Source: Promerops cafer (taxonomy: Eukaryota; Chordata; Aves; Passeriformes; Nectariniidae). From it: a stretch of 64,000 bases of DNA. This document shows, piece by piece, positions 1 to 13,301 of this stretch. The stretch covers positions 1,748,610-1,812,609 of the forward strand of contig VZSE01012476.1 in the NCBI GenBank assembly GCA_013398275.1, read 5' to 3'. The first letter of the stretch is position 1, and every line of letters begins with the position of its first letter. The position numbers and the translations under genes are program-made. The notes under the pieces are model-generated. The model made no database searches, was not told the DNA's origin, and saw only the letters and a program-made list of their open reading frames with translations.

Positions 1-3000
1 AGAGAACAGATATCTGCTCATTCCCTCCTTTTTTTTTTTTCTTTTGGATATCTGTCTGACCACAGCTCTGTGTGTTCTGTAGTCTTCCAAAATCAAGGGA
101 AGAGCAGGTTTCATGAAGCAGCTACCTCATAAGGTCTAGAGATAAATTTGTGTTCCAGTGCAGTAAGGAGAGGACATTATATTTCAGGGCTAATGATAAA
201 AATTTCTCTGTTTCTTCTGTTGAGGATGGCAAGACAAATGTAAAGTTGAAATAAAACTGGAACTACCATGTCCCAGTTGAAACACATTCATTTATGCCAT
301 TTTATTTGTGTTTTATACGCTCAACCAGTAAATTTTGTGGGGGAGAATTGTCTTCTCAAAAGGCATGGACCAGAAGGCTCCCTTTTGTCTGCACATCATA
401 CTACTTTCAGACCCATGGTGTCTATCTTCAACTGCTCTTTGCAGCTGGCCTGGTGTATGAGGGAAATGAAAGGGGAGAAAGAAGTTTTATACACCAGACT
501 TGATCTGGAATAGCTTCTCTGACATAATTGAAAGACTGTTTCTCAAGCAGTAGAGACCAGAGCTTCCCTTGATGCCCCATTTTCTGTGCTTACCAATGTA
601 GAAATGCTGCTCTGTGGCTTACGTATGTCTGTATGGGAGGAAGATTAAGGGGAAGGGTGAATGAGGCTGTATTTGCAAACATCTGTGAAAAAATAGCTTT
701 TTTGTAGCCTTGATTTTACTATTTTACCTCCTGTATTTATATTTCTATATTTTATTATTTTACTTTCTATAAAGCAGTGCTCTGTACTTGTGGGACAAAG
801 GATCTCATGCTCTAGAAGGCAAAGAGCACTGTTTAGGCTTATTTGTGAAAATGAGTCAATTCCTGTCTAAGACAAGCCCTTTTTCCTGTGCTCAAAGTTG
901 TCAGCATTTAGCAGGGAAGGGAAAAATGTCAGCTAGACACTAATAGCCTTCATTAGCAATTAATTATAAGTAATAGTTATGAATCTAAATCAGCGTCAGA
1001 AACTAATGAATTCATCCATGTCACGAATGAAAATGACTAATGAATATGGTCTGTACATAGCTAAACAATGCAAAGTAACTACAACTTATCAAGCAAAAGA
1101 ATGGAGACTGTGAGATCCTGGGTCTGACTCTGCTCCCACTGAAGCTGATCAAGAGGCTCCTAATTCCCTTCAGAAAGATGAAGTATGGCAGTGTCTTTTG
1201 TCACTGAAGAAAGAGGCATTTTTTTATAGCTTTGAGACAGTCTTTTGTGGCAGATAAAAGACAAAGAGAGGGGTATTTATTGAAGGAATGTTGACAAAGT
1301 GCTGAGGTTAGAATATCAGAAATGTTGAAGATGTTTAGATGATGGACTCTAGACACTTCACTTTAGATACCATTAAAAGAGCATTACACAGACAAGGAGT
1401 GAAGCATCCTCCTCATCAATAAGCTGTCAATGCTTAGGGTACCAATTAAGGGATACATGTAAAAGAATAATGCCTACTAGATGGGAAAACAAGCACTAGT
1501 TGTTTACATGGGTCTTCTATAGATGTATTAATTTCAATTTATTGTTTTTAACTGACAAATTTTTAAGGACATAGTATAATAATAGCATAGTCAGTTACTA
1601 ATGTTTTGGTACTGTGGCACATCTCAGGATATAGAATCAGAAAGAACAAATTTTCTCCTTCTAACATTGTAGCAATTAGCAAATTAGGTATCATCTTATT
1701 CCTGAAGGGATTTTGAGGGAAGAGGTATGGCCTAGGGAATTAACATTCTCTCTCTACTTCCAAGGGAATGGAAATGTGTTTTCTTTCATGTTTCTTTCAT
1801 TTACCATTTTATGCTGTGCACATGCAGTTTATAGGCATGCAGACTAGTGGCAAATCCCAGCTGTGACTTAGCATCATATGCCTGGTATGTTGTTCTGAAG
1901 ATATCATATGAAAGATCAGGCCTTCTAGTGAAGAAATGTACAGCTCTCCTCAGTTCTCTCTAACTGCTATGTTTTCACAGGATCAATCTTAGAGACTGTC
2001 TTGAAGTTTTATCATGGAGCTGGAAGATAACACAATGGGAGAAGTGACATTTGGTGGCATTTTTAAAGTAGGACTATTCATCTGCCCTCCTCTCATCTAA
2101 TTGCAAAAGTGCTACCAGAACTCTGCTGTACCCTGCTCCAGGACCAACAGGAGCAAACCAGAATAAGTCAGCTTACATTCACTGATCAATAATGATTTGC
2201 AGTGGCCCCAGAATAGAGGCTAAACAGCCCATGTTTTTAGCAGAAAACGCACAAGAACCACAGCACTTACTACAGGTTGATAGAGAGGTAGGAATGGCAG
2301 GTGCTGAGGCAGTTTCATACTTATTCAATCCTTTTGCTCTGAGATAAATAGCTTTTTTTTGGACATAATCACTTTTGACTGACATTACATTTTCAATTCT
2401 ATTTGAACTTCAGAAGCACTCACTCTGAGTTGGTGGAATTCTAGTCAGGTTCAGATTCATTCTCACTTTTCCTTTTCTGTGGCAGGAACCCCAGCCTTGG
2501 AAGTTTTATTTTCTGCAGAGAAAAAAGGGGTCTTCCAGGCATGCAGACTTCAGGCTAACTCCTTTCCCAGTGCTGCTCCTGGATTATTGGGGTGCTCTCC
2601 CTAGTCTTTATTTTCATGGGAAATAAAATGGCCCTGAGATGTCACGATAGCAAGGTCAGTCAAAGGTTAAGGGAAACCAAAAGAAAAGGATGTGGATTTG
2701 GTTTTAAGTAAAACCCCACTGCTGCAAAGAGGATATAAATGTGGAACGGTGGAAGCTTTGCAGACAAACTCAGAAAGTTTGTACTGCTGACAAGAATGAC
2801 ATGAAAGAAAACATGGCAGTGATAATGCACCCTCTGCTTTAAGTGTAAAAACCCTACATGCTTGGACTATGAATAGTGTGAAACTCCTCTGTCTCTTGTA
2901 AAACAGAAACTCATAAACTCACAAAGTTTCAGTCTGGCCCACCTCCAGAGGTGGCTGACCTCCTCTTGTGCACCATGATCAAGCATCTCTTGGCTTGTCC

Positions 3001-3867
3001 AGTCAACCTCTCCACCACTTTCCCTTTATTTCCTGGCATCCTTGTGTAAAGGGAAAAGCTGCTCCTGAATATCATTGCAGTGTTACTACAGGATCTTGAG
3101 CTTCCACAGAGCAAGTCTCTGCCTCTTTGTCCTATCCTCCACAACTCTGGCAGTTGATGCTTCCCAGAAGGTTTTCTGCCCTCTTGTTCTCACTCCTCCT
3201 GGTTTTTAGGAGACCTGATCCACATTTCTCTATCCAAAAAAAAATCCTTCCAAATTTCTTCTGAAGTAGCCATACTTTTTCTCTTTTTTTTTTTTTTTGC
3301 TCTGCACCATATTTTGAGTTTATGCTTTAAGGGAAGACTGTTAACCACAGCTGTTTTGTTTTGGTTGGTTGTTTTTTTCCCAAATACTTTCATTTCAATT
3401 ATTTGTTTAGTTGGCATTTTAATAGTCAGCAATTTGTTCTGAGGGAGTCCTAATGATGAATTTATTGTAAAATGTATGGTGGGAACAATTAAACACTTTA
3501 AGATTGCAAACATACATAATATTTTACATCAGGTAATTTCTGCATTTTTCCTTGGGAAAAAAAAGAAGCGCCTCATTTTCTGCATCAAGGACACTAACTT
3601 AGAATTTTGAAGCAGAAACACGTTTATGAAGGACTCTTAAGTACTCAACCCCTTTCCAAGGCAAATCAGCCTAGTGAAAGCCTAATGCTTGCTTTATATC
3701 TCAAGATAATCCACTGATCACTGTGGATTTTTTAAATTCCATCCTGTGTTAGAGATTGTGCATAAATTTCACTCAAATACAGATGAAAAAAGACCTGACA
3801 TTGAAAAGAGTGTCTGCTCTTAAATCCATATGGGAAGCACAGAAGGATCAGGTTCCTTTAAAGACAC
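1..3867. other. unannotated single-copy sequence
   Basis: No gene, retrotransposon or RNA was recognised here. The stretch is AT-leaning with scattered short A and T tracts, including a T15 run at 3284-3298. Open frames are short (under 110 codons), lack similarity to anything I know and overlap poly-T runs. It could be intergenic or intronic. Confidence 0.6.
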
Positions 3868-4657
3868 TGTAAACTTGTGTGAGGTTCAATAAAGCCAAGT
3901 GCCAGATCCTTTATGTGGGTCACAACAACCCTGAGCAGTGCTACAGGCTGGGGCAGAGTGGCTGGGAAACTGCCTGGTGGGAAGGGACCTGGGGGTGCTG
4001 GTCCACAGCAGCTGAACATGAGCCAGAGTGTGCCCAGGTGGCCAAGAAGGCCAATGGCAGCCTGGCCTGGATCAGCAATAGTGTGGCCAGCAGGACCAGG
4101 GCAGGGATTGTCCCCCTGTACTCAGCACTGGTGAGGCCACACCTCAAATCCTGTGCTCAGTTTTGGTCCCTCACTACAAGAAGGACATTGTGGGACTGAA
4201 GCCCTTCCAGAGAAGGGCAACGGAGCTGGGGAAGGGTCAGGAGCACAAATCTTATGAGAAGCAGCTGAGGGAGCTAGGATTGCTCAGCCTGGACAAAAGG
4301 ATGCTCAGAGGGGACATTGTGGCTCTCTACATCTCCCTGAAGGAAAGTTTGTAGCCAAGTGGGGGTTGGTCTCTTCTTACAAATGTCAAGCATTAAGACA
4401 AGAGGAAATGGCCTCAAGTTACATCAGAGGAACTTTAGATCGGATATTAGGAAACATTTATTCACTGAGAGGTTTGTCAACCCCTGGAATGGGCTGCCCA
4501 AGGAAGTGTTGAATTCACCACCCCAGGAGGTATTTAAAAGATGTGGATGTGGCAATTGGGGACATGGTGTAATGCTGGACTTGGCAATGCTGGCTTAATG
4601 GTTGGATTTGATGATCTTGAAGGTCTTTTCCAACCTAAACAATTCTATGATTCTATG
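3868..4657 (+). mobile_element. CR1 LINE, 5'-truncated 3' end
   Basis: This is the last ~790 bp of a CR1 non-LTR retrotransposon. CR1 encodes a reverse transcriptase (ORF2) that copies the element's RNA into the genome, and copies are usually 5'-truncated. From 3879 the plus strand encodes the end of ORF2, starting MRFNKAKC and continuing with LYSALVRPHLKSCAQFW. The frame then shifts: the next pieces are HYKKDIVGLKPFQRRATELG (about 4166-4350) and TRGNGLKLHQRNFRSDIRKH (about 4392-4450). An in-frame stop follows SLKESL near 4352. The element ends with two attctatg-type octamers at 4642-4657, the CR1 3' terminus. Frameshifts and stops make it a dead copy. It is the same subfamily as the copy at 22.87-23.34 kb. 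Confidence 0.95.
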
Positions 4658-7600
4658 GTGTTCTTGAAAGACTAAGTTCCTTTTTCCTGGGCATTCCAGT
4701 CACAGGGATTCTTTTACATTTCTCTGGGATCAGTAACATTTTAAAATCTTTAATGTGGCTTTTAGCATGCTGGAGGCATATTAATAACTCATAATATTTT
4801 CCTACCTGTCTGTAAGTTTTGAATTGAAGAGGCAGACTTAATTTCCTAAATGTACCAAGAATAGAAAGTTTGGATGGTTTCTTTTTGCCTTCACAAGCTC
4901 AACACTTTTTTGTTTCATACAAAATATGAGGAACTAATTTCACAGAATTAACTTGAAAATCCTTTTCTGAATAATTCATTCTGGAACATCTGGCTGACTC
5001 ATAGAGACTTGGCTGCTGCAAGAAGCATCCAAGCCGGAATTGCTCTGAACATATCTGCATTTCCTTTGATTATTTATATGATGGACAGGTTTCACACTGG
5101 TTTGTGCAAACACATAGTAGCTGTGCAAATGAAATTTACTCCGAATGTGCCTAATGTTGTGTGAACTACAAGTCTTCTTCTACTGAAAGCTTGATTTTTG
5201 CTGTCATTGAACTGAGGGAGGAAGGAATAATTTTGTTCTTATGACTAAGGCTGCTAGCTTGACTTTCCATTATCCATATTGGGCCATTTGCAAGCCTCTT
5301 TTTAACATTTACTTGATTTAAAATGTTTATTTCTAATCTGATACAGCACAAGCATTTTGCAATTCTTGTGCAGAAGCAAAATAAATTTATCGTTCAAGTT
5401 AATTAAGCAGAGAAAAGTAAGAGATGTTAAAAGTGCTGTTTGATGCAATTTTACAAGCAAATCAATTTACCATATGAGGAGGTGTCTCCCCAGATCCATG
5501 CTCTGAAGTTATGTTATGTAATCTGTAAAGAGCCTACAGAGAAGCACCCAAATCAGCTTTAATACTGACTTTTGAAATCTCACTCATTTCTTGGTGCCAT
5601 CTCCCAGTCACAAATCAGTGCATTCTGCAGCCAGAGTGTTTGCTGCTCTCTGATTGACCACTCTGCCCCAAATCATGCACAACATCCAGATGTTCATGAC
5701 ACTGCAGCAGTTACAGTTCCAACCAATTAAAGCCTATCATGTGATGTACATGAAGTATGAAGGTGAGATTTAATATATATATTAACATTGGCTTTTTTAT
5801 TTCCCTCATGAATTAATTGTTATTGGCTGCAGTATCAGCTTATGATTATCATGTTTGTTACAGACACCATGGGCTAGAACGTGGTGCACATAGAGACATG
5901 GCTTGTAAATTGGATAAAGGGTGCACTGGTGAAAGAGCTTTTGTGTCCAGGCAGCTGGGCAGCTGATGGACGGGCTCAAGTGCCCTGTGCAGTATGGGCT
6001 GGGCTGCACAAAGCTGTTGGCAGCATGAGGGATGCCCAGTAGGAGCTTCTGGTTTTCTCCAACCTTAAGCAATCCCCAGGCCAGGCAGCATGCAGGATCT
6101 TGCACCAAACCTGGCTGGGCCCCACGCACTCCTCCCTCCTGACCTCCAAGGGCACTGGTAAGCAGCACCCACTCTGCCTGCTCACCACCCTGTGCAAGGG
6201 CAGAGACTGAGCCTGGATATCTCTGCTTCTCACAACAATCCTCATCACCAAGCTGGTGTAATTAACAGCTGTGTTAGGTCTTGACTACTCAGCCATCAGG
6301 TGCAGCCTCTGCAGATGCCTTTCCTGGAGTAAGCTCTGCCTGTAACCCAGAGTGAACAAAAGGGGATCTCAAGAGCAGGCCAGATGACAGGACTAAACTG
6401 AGTGCCTGCGGCTGAGGGGGAGCGAATTAAATTGACTACAAGAATGATTATGGAGGCTTGGAAATAAAGACTTTCATTAGAGCTATGACAGTCTCCTTCT
6501 TTGCAATTACAAAGTGCAGCAGCTCAATACTGAGTCAAACTAAGCAAGACACTCCCACCTTGAAAAACTGAAATCTTGAAAAGGCCAGACTCTGCCACAG
6601 GGATGCTGGGCAGGGTAGGGAGTGGGAGAAGTCTTTACCAACTGGCCAGGAGGTTAAACAACACATTGGAGGCAGTAGCAGCTGTCTCTTCCCGCTTATT
6701 GAGTCAAAAAAATCAAATCTAGCCTGTAGCCAACATATCCTGCCCCTCTGAGTAGCTAGGTATTCTTCTGAAACACTAGCTATAACACAAAAATTAAATT
6801 CTCAGCCTGGAAAATAGGCACCAGCGAATGTTTTTGTTTGTGAGAAGTTGCAGAAATATGTTTATAAAGAGAAATAGGTCAGAGGAGATGCAGCCTATAA
6901 AACTTCAGAAGCCCTATTACAGAAGTCATTGTGCAAAGAAGCACTACCTAGACTTCAGAAAATGATCATAAAATTGCAAAAATCCTCATTAAACTGAAAT
7001 ACTGTCCCAGTAAAGAGCTTTTTCTATCAGACATGCTTTTAAGAGTGCTGATAAACACTGAAAGGAAGAAGCTGCAGGAAGAAGGGTTTGAAGTAAATGT
7101 GATTCAAGTGCTACCTATTACTGTTAACAAATTTGACAAGTTTGAGTAAGAAATGTAAAATGACCCAACTTCACAGAGGCTTGAAAGAATTATCTTAGAC
7201 TGAGGCTAACAAGAAATAGCCTGAGCACCATCGATAATACAAAAGGCATTCGGATTATGGAGATGAAATAGTTCTGTGTGATAGGATTTTTTACTAGAAA
7301 AAAGATTGTCACAATAGGGTATCATAAAAGGTCAGCAAATGTGGCACAAAATCTACACGGGATGTTGAATAGAGCAGAGCTCACATTGTCTGCTGCTGGT
7401 CCCAGAAAGGAGCCTGAAGAGAAGCCTGTCCAGCCACAAGCAGTAATGCTGGAGACAATATACCAAAGGGTGAAATCTATAATCAGGGAAAACATGTCAG
7501 AGAGCCAGCAGCTCCACGTTTAATTCCTGATTGCCCCAAGGCCATGATGGCACAGTCTGAATTAAAAAGACTTTGCACCTTGAATACTTGAATCCATGGT

Positions 7601-9429
7601 AAGGGAATCTAACAACACGTTTTACATATTTTCTTTTCCTGAGCTAATCAGTTTCAGAAGTGAGCAGGAAAAGGAAAAAATCTTTACCTTTAGCACTTGA
7701 GCTAAATAAATTAAAGGTAAGCAGACCTGAAATCATGGCAGAAGAGCCCTATGCCAGGCAGAGGTAATAAAGGGTATAAATGATGAATACTCACGTGCTA
7801 GAGGTAGAAGAGTCTTGAATAATAAACCTTTTTGTAAAAACACTGTTGCATTGGCATTAAGGCTATTGTTTACCTGTTTCTTTTTCTTTTCCTTTTTCTT
7901 TTTCTGATTTTCCAACATGGAAATATTTGCTGTGGTGTAAGGCAACTTCTGTATCATTGTACCTATGCCTATTCTAGAAAAAATAACTACTTCTGTTGTG
8001 CTGGTACACAGACACTGTCTGTTACTGACCAAGTGGTGACCTGATCACCACTGCAGATATTCATATTCTTTTTAATTCATTTTGAGGACTCGAAATCCTA
8101 TTTTTATCCTCCTTTTTAGTCATATTAGGTATTTTAGGTTGGGCAAACTCAAAGAGAATCCCTAATCAACTCCTGTGTGAGACACCACAGCATTTGTTAA
8201 TTCTGTTTTGCAGCAAGAGTAGAAGTACAAGAATCCCAAATAAGGTTAATAAGGTGCTAGAGACAGAGAAAATATTTCTAAAAGCAACAAAAAAGTCCCT
8301 CCCCGAAGGATACTCATGTAAATGTCAGAAGTTTCAAGCAAGCAGTCACAATGATGGATAACACTGCTCAAGTAACTGGAAGTGCTTTCAGTGCTACCTA
8401 AATAACCATTTTCCAGCATTGATATGTATTGGATTGGTAGAAGTTAAGCAGCTTTGTAGACAGATCTGACAAGGATCCACAATGCAGAGCAGCCTGAATA
8501 TGCAATCCTCAGTATGTTTGATTCTAAGATTTCTGTATATGATATATTTTGCCTACTGTTTCAATACTGTATCTCAAAATGTCTCCTCTGCTTCCCTCCC
8601 AGGCCTAGAAAGAAAGAACATACAAAAAATAAAGCTTCAAATAAATAACTAATTAGTAGTTCTATTGTCATTATCACAAATATGAGTGTTTATTAGGAAA
8701 CTACCAGAGTTCCTTGAAAATAACTTTTGGCATATCACTGCATCTACTCTTGTGGGGCAAAGTACACTCCAAATGCAAATTATATTTGGAGAAAGCTGTC
8801 ATGGAGTAGAGAAAAAAGTCAGGTCATTCAGTGTCACTTTATATATTTATTTTATAATAGTATTTGACAGTACTCGGACCATTACATTATTTTGACAGGT
8901 ATATTGGGAAAAATCCCACTTCATTTAAAATTAATTTCATTAGTCACATTTTCTCTTTTACTTTTGAAAATATATGGTACTGAACTATTTTAAAGTGCCA
9001 TAGAACTTAATTATATTTTTTCTGATTACTACCATCTTCTTTACTGTTGGGCTGCCAGGATCCCATTGAGCACATTGGCACCATTGTAACTTTAGTGGAT
9101 TTCATTACAGAATAAGTTCAAACTTCGTGCTACTGCTATGAAAAATACTTGAAACAAACATAGAAATATGAGGAATGGATAGATTTAGAAATCTCAATAA
9201 GCTTACAAGTCAGATGATTTTATTAATTCTTATTCACTAGATCTGATTCCTGTTATTCACTTAAATGAAATAAACTTTCCTACATTCTTGGCTTTGTTAT
9301 CCCATTTATTCATATCCTGCCATTTGGCATTCCTCTTTGATAGGATAAACCTTTTGAGATTTACTAGATTTTCCATATTGATGTCCATGTCTCTTACTCA
9401 TGTAATTATACCTAGTGTATAATCCAGCA
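4658..9429. other. unannotated single-copy sequence
   Basis: No gene recognised. The stretch from about 5.94 to 6.36 kb is richer in G and C than its surroundings but has only incoherent open frames. The frame at 7278-7523 (81 codons) has no recognisable domain. A T-rich pyrimidine tract lies at 7876-7905. The block around 5340-5720, with a TTAATTAAG motif near 5399, has the look of conserved noncoding DNA, but this is only an impression. Confidence 0.55.
7876..7905. repeat. CTTTTT-type pyrimidine tract
   Basis: A run of only C and T with repeated ctttt units, about 30 bp. It is a simple low-complexity tract with no assigned function. Confidence 0.8.
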
Positions 9430-9830
9430 GCCAGTCCCAGTGGTTCAGGTGTCAAGCAGTCACCTTCAGTGCCCCTTACCTGACATTTGAGAACAGCAGC
9501 ATGTCATTTGTCATTCCCCCATCTACCCCTTTCCCAAGGTCCTTCTAAAATTCTTCAAATCTCTTTGTAATCTTGACTAATTAAAAATACTTCGTGTTCT
9601 CTGCAAATGTCATCACCTCAGGGTCCTGGTGCTTGGAGAAGAATCAGCTTATACATTTATGTTCTTTCTAAGCATCCACTCCTGGCCACTATTGAAACAT
9701 CAGGCTAAAAATCCTTCTGTCCAACAAGTGCAGTTATTCTGACAGTCACCCACTGTCACCACTATCCTCAGTCATCAGTTGTTTCACCACATTAAGTAGG
9801 TGAGACCCTGAGAGTGTGTGCACACAAAAG
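9430..9830 (-). mobile_element. very degraded ancient CR1/L3-like LINE remnant
   Basis: Read on the plus strand, the segment around 9560-9620 (ctttgtaatcttgactaatt, then ctctgcaaatgtcatcacct) resembles the reverse complement of the coding part of old CR1/L3-type LINEs found across amniotes. The match is from memory and is patchy. Boundaries are approximate, there is no open frame, and no 3' terminus is visible. If correct, it is far older than the other CR1 copies in the window. Confidence 0.4.
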
Positions 9831-12800
9831 GCTGCTTGGTTATGTCAGTGGGGAAGCTGTGATTCAGCAGAAGCTGCTTGTGTGAGCAAATGCACAGAAA
9901 ACACATGACCATCTCACCACAATTCATTATGAGCTTAGGCCATGCTCAGGGAATCAAATTTATTGAATTCGAGCTCCAAAGCAAACTGAGAAAATGCAAA
10001 GGAGTATTTTAAAATAGGCAGAATACACCCACCATGAAAAAAATGTCAGTCTCACACAGTTCCATTTTAGGCAATATTTTGGTTACAATATTACCAGGCA
10101 GACTGACTGTTGGAGAAATATATTCTTTGCCGAGTTGTTCAGGTTGTATCTGGAAAAAAATTAAGCAGCAAGAAATATTTTGATGATTTGATTTTGAGTG
10201 GAGAAAATACATCTGAACCATATTCTATCCATGCAATCTTGTCTCTGCATTTCTGTCTGTGCTATCTGCAGATGATCTTCAGATAATCGAGGGGATTGCT
10301 ATATTCTACTAGTAAAGAAGAGGTATTCTGAGATTTTTAAATGAAACTGTTCCTCACTCATAAGCAACTAATGTTAGTTATGTATGGAAACTTTATCCTT
10401 CATCGATCTGTCATATTCATGACTATGAAAATGATTAACATTCCACGAAGAGCTCTCATCCAGTTATTTATCTGCAAAACCTTATGCAATTCTTTGCTTA
10501 CAAATGTAATTGTTCTGTTGAGGTTCCTGACCCGAATTGTCCGCAGTTTTTACCATAAGGTGATGGAAATACAGTATTCCACACATTTGCCTTCCAGGAA
10601 GAGCTGAAAACACTTCATGCTAACAATAATCTTGACTTATATTATTTGTGATAGAAATCAGAAAGAGCACTGTGGTAATGGAAAATGAAGAAACACACTG
10701 GATAATTCCCAGCTTAAAGGGTTATTTCTCTAAACTAAGAGTGTGCTTTTTGATGATTTATTAAAAACATGTCTTTGAGTCTTGAAAAATGGATAATCAG
10801 ATTGTTCTGGTGCTAGGCATAAAATAGTAATTAATACTTTTACTAAAGCTGATGCATTTATTTTTTAAAACACTATTTGTGTTATACATTGTTTTATTGC
10901 AGTTGTGATAAATGACATAAAGTTATATGAATGGCAGCCTTACCTTGCAAACCAAATCTATTATCTGCAACTGTCGTATTTTAATAAATCATGCCCTTTA
11001 TTTTTTTAAAGCTGCGCTATGTATTTATAACTGTCATTATTCACCTAAATTAGCAATTCTTTCTGACCTCCTGTGAAATGTATGCTTGTGTTTTCCCAGA
11101 TTTTTTTGTCAGACAGGTGCTCACTTCTATGTACAATGTCATATTTGTGTAGAAGCTCTCCAGAGCAACTAATGAGCTCTTGTGGGTAAGAAAGCAATAA
11201 AGTTCAACTTTGATTTACAAAAATGCATCAGTCATTTCCACTTTTTTGATAGTGACTTAGATAAGATTTATAGCTCAGCTGTGTTGTCATTTGCTTGTCC
11301 TACAATTGTCATAGAAAATTTAACCTTATCCTTCAGAGAAGTACTGCTATCTGGAACACCTATGTGTACCCTGGGTACACCAGCCTCTGTGCTGGATTTC
11401 TTCTCCTTACCTTCTGTCTGGGGCAAATTTGGAAAGTTCAGTGATCTGCCACTGAGGAGGGGCACCTATCAACTGAGCTGTAGTTAGGAGGTCTTTTTGT
11501 GGCAGCACCAGAGCTCTTTCTCCTCTTCTAATGGGCACCACTTAATTTTCTTTTCATGCTGCTCCATTTGGATGGTGGGTTTTGTCTGGTCAGGTACTCC
11601 TCACCTTGTTCCTCTGAATTCAGAACCTGTCAAAACATAATTGCCATCAGTGTGGAGGAGGAAAGATGTGGGAACTTTGCCCAGGAAGGTCCCTTTCTGA
11701 TAGCTACTAGGATATCCCCAAATGATGTGCTATTTTTCATTTAAAACATGTCATTTTTAAAGATTTGCTGCTGCATTTCAGGATCAATTTTAGTACTTTC
11801 TTCATAAGGAAACATAGAGTAGGCATAAAAACTTCTAAATATAGTGTAGCAGAGTAACTGAAGTTCCTAAATTTCACTGCTGTCCATTTTATTCTGCTGA
11901 CTGGTGCTTCTGTAGGTATGATCATCTTTGTTTTAATCCCTTCAGGTGTGTCTCTGTGAAATAGCCATATGCCACACTTTCATGCTATTTCCACTATTTC
12001 CATGGTCCTGTTTTTCACTTTCCTGTTTCAGCCTGAATGTAGACCTATTCATTTTCTCTATTTCTTCATCATCCCAAGAATTTCCTGGAAGCAAAACTGA
12101 TTGTCTTAAAAGACCAACCCAGCTAGTGCAAGTGGAAATTATAAGCCTCCAACCTTCTTCTCTGTGGTTTGCTCACTAACCAGTGAACTTATATCCATTT
12201 TGGATTCCGTTTTGAAACAGAGCCATCTTTTTGCTTCAAGTTAAGGAAAGAATAGTCACACTACAGAAACACTGCAATCAAAAGAACTTGCTTGCACTGA
12301 GTGGTTGCCTCTAACTTTCATCCATACTCTCCCTGATGGGTGTGCATTCCTGGTATCTAGTAGTGGTGGGAAAACTCACTGGGAGTTCAAATGCTCTATC
12401 TCTGGCAATAGTAGGAACTCAATATGTTTGATAATTCTACCTTTCTGCCCATTAAGTTGAAATTAGTCAACATATTCTAAAGTTACATGCCCAGCTCACA
12501 GACACAAAAGAGCACAGGCAGCATAGCGGGGTAAGTCTAGTTTCCTTAGAAAAACAGAGTTTAGTTATCCACTCCTCTTTCTCTTTAACAAATTCAATTT
12601 TCTTCTCTTATTCCTCCTTGCTGTAAAAATAGAGCATATAACTTCTTGCTACAGGTCTTTGAACATTCAGTTGTACATGCACCAGAAAACCACAGTGAAA
12701 TGCTCACTGCTTTTAGTGACAGACCTTTTCAGATGTTATAGAGAAAAGGCTAGATTAAGCTAGACATGCAGTTCTTTCGGGGTTTTTGAGATCAGTATAG

Positions 12801-13240
12801 GATAAACAGTGTTTTCAAATTATTATTCATCCCCTTTCTCTCTAAATCCTAAACTTTCCAAGCTCTACATAGCTATGACCCTTCATGTGACCTCTCAGAG
12901 TTTAAAATCTATTGTTTTCTTTATGCAATTTTTTATCCTAGCACATTATTTTTTACAAACATTATTCATCATACCTCTGCTTTCAAGCATATCACTCAGT
13001 CAAAATCCCCCAGAATATTTTTTCTACATCACAATTCATGAATAACAGTATTTTCCCCTTTTGAAACACCAACACCTGGAAACAATGAAAATAATTTTCC
13101 AGTATGTGAAAATAGCTGCATAAACCCACTATTTTGTATTTCATTAAAATTATAGGCAGACAAGTAGTATTTTTTATAATTTTTGCATTATTTTCCATAG
13201 TGGTTAAACTCAATTTTTTTATAATTTTCTCCGAGGTCAG
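9831..13240. other. unannotated single-copy sequence
   Basis: No gene recognised. The sequence is AT-rich. The block 10840-11060 contains several AT-rich motif-like words and a splice-donor-like aag/gtaagg on the minus strand near 10945. I could not find an accompanying acceptor or coding frame there. Open frames of up to 101 codons (for example 11182-11487) are not recognisable. Confidence 0.55.
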
Positions 13241-13301
13241 ATTCCAGTTACCTTTCAAATGCTACAGGGCATCTTGACTTCCCGGGACGCAGAGGAGCAG
13301 G
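13241..13301 (+). other. possible short exon (speculative)
   Basis: This 61-bp segment is preceded by a pyrimidine-rich stretch ending in gaggtcag (13233-13240) and followed by a strong donor-like agcagg/gtaagtggg at 13302. Two of three frames are open through it, one reading IPVTFQMLQGILTSRDAEEQ. It is more G/C rich than its flanks. GTAAGT is expected dozens of times by chance in a window this size, so the call is weak. No protein family is recognised. Confidence 0.15.

Noticed and set aside
11915..11960. Second recursive-splice-like site (cccttcag/gtgtgtctc)
   Set aside because: GTGTGT is a weak donor and the pyrimidine tract is interrupted; not strong enough to list as a feature.
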